The notes under the pieces: model-generated
Told to the model about the DNA's origin: nothing
Database searches by the model: none
Seen by the model: only the letters and a program-made list of their open reading frames with translations
In this document: positions 46,002 through 57,096 of the stretch, one piece after another
How the letters are laid out: every line of letters starts with the position of its first letter
Numbering within the stretch: position 1 is the stretch's first letter
Source of the DNA: Diphasiastrum complanatum
Lineage: Eukaryota; Streptophyta; Lycopodiopsida; Lycopodiales; Lycopodiaceae
Length of the DNA: 64,000 nt
Direction of reading: 5' to 3'
NCBI GenBank assembly: GCA_029204225.1
Contig: MU832608.1
Span: 1 to 64,000, forward strand
Program-made: the position numbers and the translations under genes

Positions 46002-47404
46002 TTGTTGAAGATGTTCAAATCTAGTCTCTTGAAAGTCACAAATTACATTTGTAGAATCATATCACAGAATTTTTTTCACATGGCATCAATAGGTGGCATC
46101 CTAGTGAGGGAAAGAAAGGATTCTGAGTGCAACCTTTGTGGCAAGGGAGGATATTTTTTCTCAAGATGCTACAAAAAGAAGACCAATCCATTCAAGGAGA
46201 ACCAAAGCAAGGGGGCCGAGGTGAAGGATGGAGCTTCAAGCTCAAAATGCAAATACAAGAAGGACAAGTCCAAGGAAAGGTGTTTCCTTTGTGGAAAGGT
46301 GAATGAGGCTTGGAGTCACAAGGACTTGCAAGATTTGTCTTCAAGAGTCCATCACAACACATGTCAAATCTTTTGAAATTTTTCATTTGGAAGTGCATTG
46401 TTTGGTTCAAGATGCAAAGATAGATGTCACTTTCATGAAAGTAACTTGGATTAATCTCATGTCCTTGGAAAGTATTTTGCTTGGAACTTTGGACAAGTTC
46501 AAACTTATTGTTATTATCCAAGAGAAATCAATCAAGAATAAGGAGCAATCACAAAATGAAAATAGTTTCATTTATGCGCTCATGTCAACTTATGAAGAAC
46601 CATTTTGCTTTGAAGAGATTTTTGTATCTCAAAGGTGGATTAAGGCAATACTAGTTGAGTGTGATGCCTTAAAAGATAGCAAAATATGTTTTCCTTGTAA
46701 GCTTACATTAGTTATGAAGTCAAGGAAATGGAAATATCTTCATAATGTAGGATGTTTTGGTCTCAATAAGATCATGAATGATGTGTTTATTCATAAAGAT
46801 GAAAATTGTAAGATTTCAATCTTAAAGGCAAGTTGTAAACTTCTTATGAGAATAAGTAAAGCATCCAAAGTGGACACTTATATCCATAAGCAAGTAGTTA
46901 GCCTTATTGAGATGGAAATGCCTTTTGATTTCAATATTAGAAAAATCATGCCAAGTTGTGGTGATTTTTGGACTTATGTTTTTAGCATAAGTAATTTTGA
47001 TAATCATAGGAAGTGCATATTGTGTGGTCATAGTTGTTGTGATCATTATGAGACATGGAGGTCTCAAATTTCCATAAAAAAGGAGCACCATGAAAAGGGT
47101 AAACAAGCATGAAGATATGATGCAAACACTTTGTTATTATAGCATGCATAGTCTTGCCAATTTGGATGAGTCTAATTCTCTAGATCGTGGTAACATGATG
47201 TTAGATCTTTGTGATCCTAATAAATCAAGAAGAAAAATTTATTTTCTCATGAAGGAGCATGCACTTGAAGAAGGAGCAAGCCTCAAAGTCAAGCATCTAC
47301 ATGAAATTTGGAAGGAATCAATTTTGGAGGTGCTAGGATGGTGCAAAGCTCTCAAGCTCATCAAAGATGTCAACATCAAAGAAGCACTATCATGGATATG
47401 GTGA
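46002..47404 (+). pseudogene. Degenerate gag/pol interior of the 835-bp LTR element
   Basis: At 46118-46170 the frame reads CNLCGKGGYFFSRC, a zinc knuckle with His replaced by Tyr, then a lysine-rich spacer and a second damaged knuckle RCFLCGKVNEAWSHKD. The overlapping 269-codon frame at 46303-47112 contains EEPFCFEEIFVSQRWIKAIL, faintly like the copia RT entry segment, and a CILCGHSCCDHYE cluster. Remaining similarity to pol is weak. No protease, integrase core or RT active site can be seen. Confidence 0.55.
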
Positions 47405-47544
47405 TTTCAGATCAACATCAAGCTCATTGGTTGATCTTCACACCTTTTGAACTAGCAAAGACCAATTCAGCCCATGGAGTCAAGTTCAAGATCATCACGT
47501 TTTCCATCAAGCTAGATTTACCAAGCTAGATTTTTGAGGAGTGT

Positions 47545-48379
47545 TGTGAAAAATGCAAAAATAAGCTTGGTAGAGGCCAAAAATCTTGTATATAGATAAA
47601 CACACATGTGTGGAGCCTGTTCCCACGTGTGAAAATAGTGTACTTGTCATGTACCATAATCATATAGGCTGTACATATGATTTAATTCAAGTTCTAGTGG
47701 CTAAAAAGGCCAAAAACTAGTTTTCTAGACATATGACACATGGCATCAATCTATTGATTGCATGAGCCACATCCTTTGGTTAGGTGTCATATCCCATGTG
47801 TAGAGGACAGCTCACATGTGTGGAATAAGCTGAAGTAGGTGAATTTTGACTTCTAGAAGATTTCCAAGTAGATCTCCATATAGAAGGAAAATGGACCAAA
47901 AGTGCTCAAAATAGAAGGCTTTGTCCAAGTGTCAGTTTTGCATGATGAATTATCATATGACAAAGCACCTTCACACATGTGGGATCAGAGGGATGATCAG
48001 TACCACGAGCTCCCACTTATTGTATATATAGAGCCACATTTGGCCATAATCAATGTGAGACACCAATCTTGGTTTTGGAAGCAATTTTGAGTGATTCTCT
48101 CCATTTGTCTACATTTGTTTTGATTGTTTTGAGGTTCTATCAATGTGTACTTGATTTTCAGGTTGGAGTCCGTACCCTGAAAGGGTTTCACATGTGTGAA
48201 ACCATCAAGTACATTTACCTTCAATAAATGATTGTTCTTGTTTGGATTTTATGTCTAGAATTGATCTAGATTGATCTTAATCTTATGTAGATTGATAGAT
48301 CAAGTAAATCTAACATCCAATCCCTCTTGAGGATCAAATTAGGATCCACTCTTGGTCCTTTTTGTATTTTTTTTGCACA
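47545..48379 (+). repeat. 3' LTR of the 835-bp LTR family
   Basis: Same length as the 5' LTR and the same terminal sequences. It is preceded by TTTTTGAGGAGTG, a weak polypurine tract. The 44211 palindrome is altered here to TTTCACATGTGTGAAA. Confidence 0.92.
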
Positions 48380-48530
48380 GCAAAAGTACCATTAAGGTTG
48401 GTTCTGGCCTGGGAGGCTTCAGCACCATAAGAATGGACTCGTGCTTGTGAAGACTCGGCCCTATCAGGTTGTTGTTCCTTGAATGGGTTTGCGGATGATC
48501 CATGTGTTTGGGCCCACATTCGGTAGAACC
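48380..48530 (-). pseudogene. Gypsy gag gene, right part (beyond the copia insertion)
   Basis: The minus strand reads MWAQTHGSSANPFKEQQPDR and ends GTFA at 48380, exactly at the copia LTR. This polar stretch would lie upstream of the PKLDLPKFDD gag domain on the other side of the insertion (43569 and below). The frames do not match exactly, so at least one indel is present. Confidence 0.45.
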
Positions 48531-48918
48531 TATGACGTCTGAGAATAATCTTCTGGGATTTCAGGATCTGTATGCTGGTCCATTGGGTAATGTTATGTCT
48601 TTTTTGTGTTGGGTATGTGTTTTTGGTGTTTTTGAATTTTTTAGGGTTTTGGGTGTTTTTGGATTTTTGGATTTTTTAGGGTGTTTAAGGAAGTCAAGGG
48701 GGAGACTCAGTATGAAAAGGGCTTTCTATTGATATGGGTGCTATTTAAATTTTTTTTTTTGGTGTTCATGCCTTTTTTTTTTTGTTAGACTGTAAGGCTT
48801 GGGAAAGATGGTGGCTCAGTCGAAATGGCAATCAGATGTGTTGATTAAAAGTTATGTGCTCTGGTGTGGTTATGGTCCGGTAGAGATGGTGAGCAACTCC
48901 TTTGGTCAAGATTTGTGC
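48531..48918. other. T-rich non-coding sequence
   Basis: Contains GGGTGTTTTTGGATTTTT-type short repeats (48620-48690) and poly-T runs. No gene. Confidence 0.4.
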
Positions 48919-49430
48919 AAGGGCTTCAGTTGAGATCTCACTGGAGTGCTTCGGTTGAGAGCTAACGCGAACGCTTCAGTTGAGAGCTGACGAGAACGCT
49001 CTGGTTGAGATCTGACGCGGATGCTCCAGTTGAGATCTAACGCGGACGCTTCGGTCGAGATTTGACCAAACGCTTCGGTCGAGATCTGACACGACGCTTC
49101 GGTCGAAATTTGATGCGATGCTTCAATCAAGATTTGATCAAAATTCTTCGGTCGAGATTTGATCGCTTCCTTTGGTCGAGATTTGATCGAAACTCTTCGG
49201 TTGAGATTTGATCGTTTCCTTTGGTCGAGATTTGATCAAAACCCTTCGGTTGAGATTTGATCGAAACCCTTCAGTTGAGATTTCAGCTAAAGTCTCCGGT
49301 TGAGATTTGAAAGATAGCTCCGGTTGAGATTTCACAGGGGCTCCTGTTGAGATTTCACAAAGGGGCTCCGGTTGAGATTTTGCAAATGGGCTCCGGTTGA
49401 GATTTCACATAGGGGCTTCGGTGGAGATGT
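48919..49430. repeat. Minisatellite of roughly 25-bp units
   Basis: About twenty imperfect units with the core CTTCGGTTGAGATTTGA and variable 6-8 bp ends. Units on the left have GAGATCTGACGCGGACG-type ends; units on the right have GAGATTTCACAGGGG-type ends, so there are sub-families. On the minus strand it encodes an ISTEA-like repeat in one frame, but stops interrupt it. Confidence 0.9.
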
Positions 49431-50390
49431 GAAGAAGAAAGGTCGTCGATAGGACGTCTGCAGGATCGTGAGAGCTCTGTGTTAAAATTGTTGCAGGAGC
49501 ATCTGGACTTGGCGTTGAATGAAATGTAGCTCTATTAGTGTGTTTGCTAACAATGAGGCAGCCAACGGATTTGCGAGTGTATCATCTAGTGGATTTGGAA
49601 AATGATGTAGCCAGTGATGTGGCTCTGTCCAATTTATAAAAAACTCAGATGTGTGGAAAGATTGGGAGTTTGTTTGTAGGGATCTGAGCGGGGACAATGT
49701 TGCAGCTCTATGGATTTAGAATGCATTGGAGTTCAAGTGGCAACGGTGTCAAATGTTAAAAGATCCTCTGCTTAAGAAGATTTGTTTACTGGTTCTTTGT
49801 TTACTTCTTAGTTTTAGAACCATTTCCTACATGTTACCAGGGATTGTTTTCTTATTTATTACAGTGCTCAGGCTAGGCAGAAACAGACAGATTATCTTTG
49901 TAGTATTTTGTCCTACCTATCAGAGGACAACTCAGGGTCGTTCTCTCTTGAAGGCACTCACATTCAAACAGAGATGCAAGCCATAAACATTCATTTACAG
50001 ATCAGCATGTAGCCCAAATGAACATTCAATAGTTTCTATAGCTACCTACTCTAAAAACGAACTGAATTAGATCCTACACATTACTAAAACTGAGCTACAC
50101 CTAGAATAAACCACAAAGCTGAAACAAGAAATTAATATGCAACATTTTAGAGGTCCAAGAATCAAGAAACAGGCTAGTATTTTGAATCTTGGACATCCCA
50201 AGAACATCAAGAACTAGAATGTTGGAGGATATGCAAGATTTGTACCAAATTTCTAGCCTATTTAGTTTACTTGAATGCGGATTCCTACATTAATCCATGA
50301 ACAAGAAATGAAAACTAATCCACAACTAGGAAAGCAAGAAAACTAATCCACTCTAAGTCCACAACCACACACAATATGAATGGAGGGGCA
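49431..50390. other. Unassigned sequence left of a copia LTR
   Basis: No recognised gene. The last ten bases, TGGAGGGGCA, resemble a polypurine tract next to the LTR that starts at 50391. Confidence 0.35.
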
Positions 50391-50892
50391 TGATCATAGG
50401 GGCATCACTCAAGAAAACCATCATAATCAAGGATCTTAGTGTAGCATCAAACTCAAACTCTTATTAAGCATGGAGTAGATACAATGCAAAAAAGCTCCTC
50501 TTCACAAAGAGAGAGTCTCTTAAATAAGCAAGAGAGCTCCTTAGGTGGCATCCTAGTGGCATTTCCACATTACACAAATTACAAGTGGTGCTCTCCACTA
50601 GAGGTCACCATCAAAAGGTGGCTCACTCTACTTTCTTTAAGAAGGGTCTACTTGCATTTATTACTTTGCCTAGAAATACTAGTTTCTACATGGTCATTCC
50701 ATCTTTTAGGATTCACCATGAGGCTTACACAGTTCTTGCTTGTCATTCCTAACTAGCATTTCTCGGCTCTCATACTCGGCTCTCAGTCTTTGTTAGTCTC
50801 GTCTTCTCAGAGACCTCCTTGGTCTAAGGTGAGAGGTGCTCTTGAGTTGCTCTGTCCAAGTATCTTGGGGTTTTGTCAGAATCAGCCAACAA
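50391..50892 (+). repeat. Copia LTR (502 bp)
   Basis: TGATCATAGGGG...GCCAACA. It is a diverged copy of the inverted LTR at 38610-39122, which allows both ends to be placed. It is followed within a few bases by gag sequence but lacks the usual primer-binding site. Confidence 0.8.
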
Positions 50893-51657
50893 CATGATAG
50901 ATTGAATGCTTCTAATTATTCAATTAGGAAGCTAAGAATGGAATCAATTCTTATTTTACAAGATCTAATGGATATAGTGAGTGGTGAAGTGGATGAGCCC
51001 ATTCACCCTCAAGAAGCTACAAAATACAAACTCCATTGTATAAAAATGAATGTAACTAATGAGCTTCTCAAGGAGGTAGGTGCTTGCATCTCGGCTCAAG
51101 AAGCATGGGAAACTCTTCAAAAGATATATGAATCCAAGAATACTTCAAGGTTGCTATCCTTGAAGAATTAAATCCTTCAAATTTTTCAAGCTAAAAGAGA
51201 GAGTGGACATTCACATGTGCTGAGAGTTAAGGACTTAAACAAGGAGCTTGCTTACATAGGAGATTCCATTAAGGAAAATGAACTTCTTCAACTAATCTTG
51301 AATGGTTTGAGTGTGGATTTTGCTAACCTAGTGCATTGCTATATGGGCAAGTTGCCCTCACTTGAAGATCTCCAAGGAGTCCTCATGGCCGAGGAGAGTA
51401 GGAGAACTCACATCAAGTCAAGGATGGAGAAACTCTCCCTCAATGATGGAGATGACAAGGCTATTTTCACCAAGAGCAAGAGCAAATACAAAGGCAAGGA
51501 TGCTGCATTTAAGAAGAATCAAGTCAAAGGTGAAGATCAAGAAGGATCATCAAGTCCAAGCTCGAGCAAGCCAAAGAAGGATAAGTCGAAGATCAAATGC
51601 TACTTTTGTGGCAAGATGGGGCACTATGCCTCAGAGTGCTTCAAGAAGAAGCAATCT
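50893..51657 (+). pseudogene. Copia gag with zinc knuckle
   Basis: Begins in mid-domain (DRLNASNYSIRKLRMESILI), so the true N-terminus and leader are deleted. It continues LHCIKMNVTNELLKEVGACI, AWETLQKIYESKNTSRLLSL, then a TAA where gag normally has Gln, then VKDLNKELAYIGDS, LILNGLSVDFANLV, and an intact CYFCGKMGHYASEC knuckle near the end. It is related to the gag at 11707. The stop and the missing start make it a pseudogene. Confidence 0.88.
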
Positions 51658-53203
51658 TAAAGTCAAGCAAACCTAGGCCAAGAGGAAGAGGAGAGCTCTC
51701 ATGAAGATTCACTCATGATGTCAAGTTTCTCATAGTATGCTTCCAATCTACCAGATCGGAAATTCAAATTTGCCCAAACATGAATTGTGTTTTCCAAGTA
51801 AGGTGAGTTATGTTACATAGAAGCCACTGTGTCAAGAACTGATTGGGCCACATGGACATAAAAAGCGAGGAAAAAAAAACTTGTAACAAACTGCCCTTCT
51901 AATTTTGGGAACTCCTGTAATTATTCATGCATTTTTGGTGGTTGGGGGCTATACTAGCGATAAAGTAGGATCTTTACTTGTAGAATCATTTTTTTATGTT
52001 AAGGATATGATTGAACATGGTTTTTTTTTTAAAAATGTGCAACTTACTTTTATTGAGTAGGTCTCACACCTTTCACCTCACTTTATAGACATCAGTAATG
52101 GATCTTTCTCTTATGTCATATATCTATAAGGAATCCACTGGATGAATTTTAGACAAAAATGACAATTGGTCTAGAAGTCTCCATAATTCGAGTTGTTTGT
52201 CCTTGCTAGGAGTCTATAAATAGGTGGATTCTCCCTGCTTCTGTTGGACATAGAGTCATTATGATAATATATTGTTATGCCAACATTGCCTCGGGACCCC
52301 AATCTTTGACCTAAACCTTGTATGAGGAGCTCAATATCTGACAATTTTCTAAGGGGTTCTAAGACCTTGGCTATCGCCATACACTGATCATGGATCTATT
52401 ATGAATCTATAGAACTATATATGACCTCATTATGAGCTTGTTTGGCCCAAATGGCCTGTTGGGCCAAAATACGACTATTATTCCTAGCTCTTGAACATAC
52501 TAAGCTCCTAACATACCACACCTTGAGTACATCAACAATACTAGTCTCACAAAGCCTTGAGTCAACAAGACACCATGAAAGCTCAGAACCCTAATGTATC
52601 AAAGGAGCATTATTGAGTCTGGAAGGTGTTAAATCATAATACAAGGCATCCTAGCTAGCTAGATCTTGATGTATCAAAAAGCTTTAGGGAACAAATGTGT
52701 CTATATACATGTAGCACACTTCAAACACAATACAGCATGCCAAGCCATGGATCCAAGGAATTTTGTGCACTTGAAGATACTATTAAGTGCATACATAATG
52801 TTTCCAAAGACAAGTTGCCTTGCTTGATCCATATGATTGAGCCTTGATGGCTCCATCTTGATAGTCCTCGGGTCTTGAGCTTGCTCCTCCACTTGACTTG
52901 ACTCTAAACCATCAATGAATTGAATAAGGCGTTGATCCAAAGGTGCTTCTTCACATTTCCACCATTGACAACAGTCTCTTTGGTGGAAAACATGTAGATT
53001 CTGCAATCTCTACTTGAAGAGCAAAACATTACCATTGAAGTAGGATAATCTTTGGTCCTTTCATTGGAATGATCATGCAAAAGCGTGTGGACACAAAGAT
53101 TTCCAAAACAAATGATGTTTCATTTTTTATGACTCTATTCAAACTATAACAAAAATAGTTATCCAAGTACTAAACACCATGAATCTTAAAGATAAGAAGC
53201 AAG
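51658..53203. other. Degenerate retroelement flank
   Basis: No supported gene. Just after the gag there is an acidic stretch (QEEEESSHEDSLMM) like the gag-protease linker. Short frames at 52171-52380 and 52701-53006 (minus) show no recognised domain. Confidence 0.4.
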
Positions 53204-53680
53204 TCACCTCATGTCTACTAATACTATCCAAAAGTTTTCAAAGATAGTAGACTCTCCAATGCTCACCGCTCTTGCAAGATGCACACTTGAATGGACAATT
53301 TGCATGCAATTTGATGACTCGGCCTTTGTCATTGAGGACCTCCTTTGAACTCTCATGCTTTGAGGATGATCCTCAAGATCTTCCTCTTTTTGATGCTCCT
53401 CTTCAATGCTAGCAAGATCACACTTTGCCAAGATCTCCACTTAAGTGATCTCCTCCTTTGCCAAGCTCACATTCTCAAAAGCAATACTAGCTTCCAATCT
53501 AAACAATCTTCCATGTTTAAATCCTTTTGCAATGCAAACATTATTCATAAAAAATGGAACAAACTCCATGCTTTTGTTTGCTCTCCTCTAGTGCATTTTG
53601 CCTCTTGTAGCATTTGGATGCAAAGTGGCCCTTCTTGCCACACAAGTAGCACTTGAATCTTGACTCATTCTTCCTTCCAC
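53204..53680 (-). pseudogene. Copia gag/protease-linker remnant (minus)
   Basis: An intact zinc knuckle CYLCGKKGHFASKC lies near 53610-53655 on the minus strand. A degenerate linker with an acidic EEEHQKEEDLEDHP segment follows at 53400. It belongs to the element whose primer-binding site is at 54781-54792. Confidence 0.75.
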
Positions 53681-54780
53681 TAGCTTCCATGGAAAGACTA
53701 TTGTGGTACACAAAGTACACACATGTGAGTGGTGATTACAAGTGAAAACCAAGGATTTTTCAACCTTATAGTGACTTACACAAAGTTACATCAAGATCCA
53801 CAAAGGTCTTGATCACTATCTATTGCACTCTTCTCACCGATGTCAATAATGCTTGGAAAAACTGTCTTGCCTAATTCACCAAGAATAAAGCACTCAAGCT
53901 TGAGCTAAAAATCAACTTTCCCAGATCCAAACACTACTTTTAGACTCACTTAGGTCTAATTCACTCTCTCCTTAAGAGCCGGTAAGGATCAAAAGAGATT
54001 TGAAGCTAGACTACTTGCCAAATTTTCACTCTATTGACTACTCTTGAGAAAATCAATGCACACAAAGTAGATTGAACTTCTCGACCCTCCCTAAGTTCTT
54101 TTCCAAAATTTTTCCACTAGAAACTTACTTGAAATGCACAAAGATTCAAGTGGAAAGATCCCCTTCATTTTGATTCAAAAGAACCTTTTTTTTTTTGGAA
54201 GGTTTCTACAAAACAAAGCTCAAGAAAATTGGTTTTGATTTTAACCTAGAAACTCACAAACGTTTCCACTTTTTTTATTACCTCAAATTTGACTTCTAGC
54301 CCTCTTTTTGGACTTCTAGTCACAATTCTGACACTCCCTCACAAAGATGAAATGAAGATTAGATGAGATTCTATCAAAGGCTTATCAAATTCTATCAATT
54401 TTCACCATTTTTGGACAAAAACATGACTAAATCTCACTCACACTTCTTGATGTACTTTCAAGACCTGTAAAACAAATTTAGATGACCTGATTTCAACCTA
54501 AATTAATTATATCTCATGATCCTATGTGGCTTTCGTAAGATTAGCACCAAAAATCTCATCACGAACTCAAAAATTGATTTTTTAGTGATCAAATGAATAT
54601 CATGCAGTAAATGTAGGTTCATAGGTTCCCACATGTGTGGACAGTACGGATTTGGATCCCTACCAAGTCTGGAATCAAATCCTTTTAGATTCTAGCTCAC
54701 CCTCTCAAAACTAGTTTTTAGCACCAATACTTGCTAAAAATGGATTTGCATTAGATCAATGGCTTATGCTCTTGTACTTG
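53681..54780. other. Long leader region of a minus-strand copia element
   Basis: Non-coding sequence between the primer-binding site and the gag knuckle. As in the 43570-48379 element of the same LTR group, no intact gag N-terminus is visible. Confidence 0.4.
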
Positions 54781-54792
54781 GATCTGATACCA
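54781..54792 (-). mobile_element. Primer-binding site, one-base variant
   Basis: The reverse complement reads TGGTATCAGATC against the usual TGGTATCAGAGC. It abuts the LTR end CTTTCACA. Confidence 0.8.
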
Positions 54793-55496
54793 TGTGAAAG
54801 TATTGTACTTTAGGACCATAACTGGATCTACAAAAGATCCACAAGAGTGATTGGATGCTTGCTTTACAACCTATCACAAAACTAGACACAAAAAAGTTGA
54901 TCTAGATTGGCAATTTGACAATCAACAAGCAAGAACAATCAATAGCATTGATCAATCATTAAATCCGACTTGGAATGTGTTTGTACTATAGGCTGTAGTA
55001 CAGCAACCTACAATCTGAGAAACAAGTATAAATTGGTTTAGTTGCATTTGGATCACAAAAACTCAATGCACAATGTGGAGTAGCTCGAGATTGCCAATGA
55101 GCTCCAAAAATAATCTGTCGTCTCACTATGGGAGCTTGGAATACATAGCAAAAGTGACTTTCTTTGTAAAGTTAGGTGAATTTCCAGCATGTAATAAGGA
55201 AGTTAACTTGGCTCTCTTGCCCTAATTTGCAACCCTAGCCTCTTTCCTAGAGTCATGTCAAGTAGGTGGCTAGTTGGTCAATTTTGACCTTAAATCTAGG
55301 ATTTAGGTCCTATAAACTAGGAGTCACTACCAAATTGACTTAACCTACTCTTTAGACTTGATCTAACCTACACTATGACAGTTTTCCCACGTGGATTCAT
55401 GGCCTCACACATGTGGGACCCACTTAGGTAGATTTTACATGATTCTACATGGTTTTTGATCAAGCTAGATTTGCCAATTTTTGGAAATTCTTCACA
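54793..55496 (-). repeat. Copia LTR (704 bp), older relative of the 835-bp family
   Basis: On the minus strand it runs TGTGAAGAATTTCC (55496) to TTTCACA (54793). It shares the start TGTGAA and CCACATGTGTGAGG and CCACGTGGG-type words with the LTRs at 43570, 47545 and 63419, but is more diverged and shorter. Confidence 0.75.
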
Positions 55497-55499
55497 ACT

Positions 55500-55760
55500 T
55501 TCATTATCGTTCAATCTATTGATAGATTAGTACACATTGACCTACATCAACTAGTCTGTTTCTAATGCACATTTGTATGCAAATAAGAGTATATAATATA
55601 TACGTCGATTTTTAGTTTCATATCCTCAATCTTGGCACGTTGAATGATGACCAAGAACTTACAATTGTTTATGGCTGCCACTTAAGACTATTGAAATGAT
55701 AGTGTTTAGAAATACTGGCATTTTATACCACCATCTAAACCTCCTTTTCTTGCAGTGGTC
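55500..55760. repeat. Possible CACTA-type terminus
   Basis: TTTTCTTGCAGTG at 55747-55759 is close to the reverse complement of the CACTACAAGAAAA ends of plant CACTA elements. The preceding 250 bp share words with 18485-18800. No transposase is present. Confidence 0.35.
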
Positions 55761-55898
55761 AAGGTAGATGTCAATGCTACAAAATATACTTGTGGATATG
55801 CGTTCAAATTGGTAGAAAATATCTTAACTAATGCCTGAGCTAGAAACTAGAAATTATTTGAGCTACTTAAGAGATATAATGTGAAGAGTTGAGGTAGA

Positions 55899-56011
<113 letters not shown>

Positions 56012-56182
56012 AAACATGAGAAATCCCAAAAGAGCGGTCATTTTTGTTGGGCACTTTAGTTGAAACAAATGAGTTAGTCATTCCTATGTGGCACTAATAG
56101 CTACTTCACTTGTAAAGCCTCTTTTAGCCACTATTTGAAGATCTTGAGATGTTGAATTCAATATAGAATACCATGGTACAAC

Positions 56183-56330
56183 GGTATCCACCACACTGAG
56201 AGATGACCTGCTCTAGCTCGTCAATATATAATCCAAAGAGAACTGGTGAGAGAGAGCATCCCTGCTTAACCCCAATAGTACTAGATTGCAAGGAACTTAC
56301 ACCTTGGGCAGTGAAGTTGCTCGTAGCTTG
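56183..56330 (-). pseudogene. LINE (non-LTR) reverse transcriptase fragment
   Basis: The minus strand reads VSSLQSSTIGVKQGCSLSPV then LFGLYIDELEQVISQ. The G(V)KQGC.LSP.LF.LYI.EL motif is the conserved RT block of plant LINEs and related non-LTR elements. The FADD-type catalytic motif and flanking domains are absent, so this is a short dead fragment. Confidence 0.85.
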
Positions 56331-56339
56331 CTTTTACTA

Positions 56340-57096
56340 ACAACTCATACTCTTGATTGCGACTTAGTTGCACATGATGGTAATTTATCTTAGATGGCCA
56401 AACCAATTTGAATTGGCAAGTGACTATGAAGTACCATTTCAATAGGGTGAACCCATAGTTATGAAGTAGTTCATTGCACTACCTTGAATGTACTATCAAA
56501 ATCACACTTACATTGAAGTGATATGCAAGCCAAAAACCTTGTGGGTTAGTTAAGATAGAACATGTTCGCATTGAAGAAGAAAATTAGATTGCCTTTTTCA
56601 CTCTACATGACAGAATGTCAAATCATTTGGAGGCCAATGTAGTGTTAAATTTGGAACAAAAAAACGCTTTGAGAGACTTTGATGAGGGCTTTCTATCATC
56701 ATTTGTGTACAAAGTCAATGAGTTCATCATATCAAAAAATTAGGACTGAAATGGATGGTTTTGTCATACAATCCCCTCATAAGCGATATAATTTGCTTTC
56801 AAACAACTACATGAGACTTTTGCATGCTTATATAGAGAACATGAGAAGGTGGATGTTATTTTAAATAAGACTGCATAATCACCTCATTTCTTTGATTTGC
56901 AGGAATTTTCTTAATTGAATGTCTCCAGGACCGTTTACCTTAGAAAATTAAGCTTTGTTTACAATAAAAATTTGAGGAGGCTACTTTGGTGTGCCTTCGG
57001 AATTTGGTAGCTCATAGTGTAACTTAGCCCCATCTTGTCAGAAACACCATAATCTAGCACTTATACTGACATTCGCTTGTCACAGTAAAGTGCATT
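56340..57096. other. Intergenic, includes 3' flank of the RIN4-like gene
   Basis: No recognised gene. The right end should contain the 3' untranslated region of the minus-strand RIN4-like gene. Confidence 0.45.

Larger units (their letters stand above)
43570..48379 (+). mobile_element. Complete copia-type LTR element with two 835-bp LTRs
   Basis: The 5' LTR is 43570-44404, the tRNA-Met primer-binding site 44405-44417, the interior 44418-47544 and the 3' LTR 47545-48379. The two LTRs have the same length and differ by scattered substitutions. Flanking pentamers GCAGA and GCAAA fit a target duplication with one change. The interior holds only damaged gag/pol pieces, so the element depends on others for mobility. 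It sits inside an older gypsy gag gene. Confidence 0.92.

Noticed and set aside
48906-49335. Repeat-protein gene (ISTEA-type repeats) on the minus strand
   Set aside because: The frame is broken by stops and unit-length changes; it is better described as a minisatellite.
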